NCBI GenBank assembly: GCA_910592005.1
Contig: CAJVPP010001178.1
Span: forward strand, 1-22,095
Direction: 5' to 3'
Source: Funneliformis mosseae
Taxonomy: Eukaryota > Glomeromycota > Glomeromycetes > Glomerales > Glomeraceae
DNA: 22,095 nt
Shown here: positions 20,182-22,095 of the stretch, one piece after another
Numbering within the stretch: position 1 is the first letter of the stretch
Layout of the letters: the number at the start of each line of letters is the position of its first letter
Translations under genes and position numbers: made by a program
The notes under the pieces: generated by a model
Databases searched by the model: none
What the model saw: the letters and a program-made list of their open reading frames with translations, nothing else
Told to the model about the DNA's origin: nothing

Positions 20182-20462
20182 AATGAACAATAAGAAAATC
20201 ATTTAATTAGAAAGATAATATTAATCATTTTAGACGAATGATAAGAAAATTGTTCGTTTGAAATGATAATAATAATGTTTTAGATGAACGATAAGAAAAT
20301 CATTTGACTGGAATATTTATTAATTATTTTAGACGAACAATAAGAAAACTATTCATTTAGAACAATAATAATATCATTTATTTAGAATAATAATAATGTT
20401 CTAAATAAATAATAAAAAATTGTTCATTTGAAACGATTAAAATTATTATTCTAAATGAATAA
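20182..20462. repeat. Second ~50-bp minisatellite
   Basis: The word ATAAGAAAA recurs at 20190, 20241, 20291 and 20340 (49-51 bp spacing), with degenerate copies on to 20462. Units resemble GACGAACAATAAGAAAATCATT, then TTTAGAACAATAATAATATC. Length and layout resemble the array at 17721-18050, so the two may derive from one family. Confidence 0.8.
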
Positions 20463-20473
20463 AGCTTTGAACT

Positions 20474-20609
20474 AGATCAGTTCAACCTATTTACCTAACC
20501 TGAATTGACCTGAAAATTTAGGTCAGGTCAATAGATTTTCAGGTTGATATCAGATCAGATTAACAGGTCAACCTGACCTGATCTAACCTGATAAAAATTC
20601 AGGTCAACC
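20474..20609. repeat. Cluster of AGGTCA / TGACCT words
   Basis: AACCTGAATTGACCTGAAAA, TTTAGGTCAGGTCAATAG, AACAGGTCAACCTGACCTG and TTCAGGTCAACC alternate within ~135 bases. It has the same design as the TCAGTT cluster just upstream but a different word. Confidence 0.75.
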
Positions 20610-21050
20610 AATTATTCTTCTTAAATAATTTATTATTATTAAATTAGAAATAATAAAGTTGATTAAATAAATTAATAATTGTTTATTATATTATTATTTA
20701 TATTAAATATTTTTTGATATTACCCTATAAAAAATTTGCATACATTTTTTCATTATTATAAATAAGTTTTGTATACATTTTTTGAAACTCTGTAATACAT
20801 TTCCTTATATTTTATAAGGAATTTTTTTTAGTATTTTTTTTATAAAAAATGATGTATAAGGAATTGTTAATTAATAATATATAAAAATAATAAAAAAAAA
20901 ATTTATATTTTATTATATTGAAAATTATAAGGTTTTACAATAAAATTATACATTTTTAAAAATTAATATTTTTTTAATTGATTTATGCTAAAAATAAAAG
21001 AATTAATGGATTTGTTATAATTTACAAAATTTGTACAATTATTATAAATT
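20610..21050. other. A/T filler
   Basis: A/T sequence with a short inverted stretch near 20805-20860 (CCTTATATTTTATAAGG). Nothing coding. Confidence 0.5.
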
Positions 21051-21197
21051 AAAGCTTCGCATAAGCTAAACCGTTTGTAAGCCAAACGAGCTAGCTCATT
21101 TAGGTTCAGCTTGAGCCACCATAAAACGAGTTGTGAGCTAGACAAGCCAGCTTGTACCATAGCTTAGCTCGTGTCACAGCTTAGCTCATTGGCTTGT
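21051..21197. repeat. Cluster of AGCTT / GAGCT words
   Basis: AAACGAGCTAGCTCATTTAG, GTTCAGCTTGAGCC, TTGTGAGCTAGACAAGCCAG and CATAGCTTAGCTCGTGTCAC lie within ~150 bases, richer in G and C than the surrounding DNA. It is the third cluster of this type in the last 2 kb, directly abutting the 30-bp array. Confidence 0.7.
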
Positions 21198-22060
21198 ATT
21201 TTCTTCTTTGAAGAAAATAAATCAAAAGGCGGTTGTTCTTCAAAAAAAGCTGCTCCAATGGCGTTTACTTAAAGAAAAATGGCTCCAGTGACATTTTCTT
21301 TGAAGAAAATAAATCCAATGGTATTTTCTTTGAAGAAAAATGAACCCGGTGACATTTTTCTTTGAAGAAAAATGCATCTGGAGCATTTTCTTTAAAAGAA
21401 TTCGCTTCTGGAGCGATTTCCTTAAAGGAATTCGCTTCCAGAACATTTTTTTTAATAGAATTCACTTCTGGAGCGTTTTCTTTAATAAAATTCGCTTTTG
21501 GAGTGTTGTCTTTAAAAGAATTCGCTTCTGAAGCGTTTTCTTTAGAAGAATTCACTTCTGGAGCGTTTTCCTTGAAGAATTTTGCTTCCAGAGCGTTTTC
21601 TTTAAAAGAATTCGCTTTCAGAGCATTTTCCTTGAAGGGATTCGTCTCTGTGGCTTTTTCTTTGAAGGAATCATATCCAGAGGCATTTCTTTGTCAGAAA
21701 TTTTGAAGGAAAATGCCTCTGAGGCGATTTGCACTTCTGGAGGCGTTTTCACTTTAAAGGAATAGCCTTTGAGGTATTTTTTCTCAAGAAAAGCACTTTC
21801 AGAGGCGTTTCCCTTCAAGGGAATAGCCTTTGAGACGTTTTTTCCTAAGAAAAACACTTCTGGAGGCGTTTTTTTCCCAAGAAAAGCACTTCTGGAGGTG
21901 TTTTTTAAAAGAAAACTACTTCTGGAGGCGTTTCTCTTGAAGAAAATAGCCTTTGAGACGTTTTTTTCAAAGAAAAATACTTCTAAAGATATTTTCTTTA
22001 AAGGAATTAGTCTCTGTAGCTTATTTCTTAAAGGGAATCACCTCAGTGATTTTTTTTTAA
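21198..22060. repeat. 30-bp minisatellite, roughly 28 copies
   Basis: Between 21361 and 21660 the period is exactly 30 bp. A unit is close to TTTAAAAGAATTCGCTTCTG plus GAGCGTTTTC. Outside that core, units drift to 30-31 bp and to variants such as AAAGCACTTCTGGAGGCG. Each unit contains two small palindromes (CTTTAAAAG and GCTTCTGGAGC), and there is an added inverted repeat AGAGGCATTT/AAATGCCTCT at 21679-21720. Because 30 is a multiple of three and the unit lacks stops in several frames, open frames occur on both strands. On the plus strand they read as 10-residue repeats around FSLKEFASGA. No start context or non-repeat flank supports a gene. Confidence 0.9.
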
Positions 22061-22095
22061 AAGTTTTTTACTTATGTTGAATAGATAAAAAGGCT

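Noticed and set aside
20963..21160. 65-residue minus-strand open frame over the AGCTT/GAGCT cluster
   Set aside because: The sequence is dominated by the palindromic-word cluster and A/T DNA; no supporting signal.
21240..22080. Six overlapping open frames with 10-residue repeats
   Set aside because: All follow from a 30-bp repeat whose length is a multiple of three and whose unit lacks stops in several frames, on both strands.

Overview
The window looks like nuclear DNA of a very AT-rich, repeat-laden eukaryote. My best guess is an arbuscular mycorrhizal fungus (Glomeromycotina, Rhizophagus/Gigaspora type). The reasons are one intact F-box-type gene in a slightly GC-richer island, a decayed DDE-like protein of a type I remember from those genomes, a dead Tc1/mariner copy, and many short palindromic repeats. 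The assignment rests on memory of protein families, not on a search. I see no bacterial operon, rRNA, tRNA or CRISPR array.

Layout. 1-570: unidentified decayed coding relic on the minus strand. 884-1630: three tandem copies of a ~250-bp unit. 1951-2083: small element with terminal inverted repeats. 3266-5516: dead transposase-like gene on the plus strand. 5517-9600: almost pure A/T filler, broken by a palindromic TATA-type repeat (5974-6077) and a striking 113-bp perfect-register hairpin (8926-9038). 9600-13470: the gene island. It holds the only convincing intact gene (F-box-like, minus, 10158-11018, with a TATA box), a broken reading frame hit by a tiny retro-insertion with a 17-bp target duplication (9669-9752), and a 518-bp insertion flanked by a 10-bp duplication (12937-13474).

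13932-15838: an old Tc1/mariner element with recognisable transposase motifs, split by a nested ~173-bp retro-insertion (15149-15321). That insertion shares its 3' tail sequence with the one at 9686-9735. 15841-17720: AT-rich, with one faint coding relic (16588-17125). 17721-22060: a repeat field made of ~50-bp and ~32-bp palindromic minisatellites, a TA-flanked MITE (18508-18676), three clusters built from short words and their reverse complements, and a 30-bp minisatellite running to near the window end.

Nothing suggests the genes work together. One cellular gene sits among layers of mobile elements of different ages. The relics repeatedly show stops where Trp (TGG) or Gln (CAA/CAG) codons fit, which is consistent with C-to-T decay on both strands. 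The young retro-insertions and the hairpin are by contrast clean.
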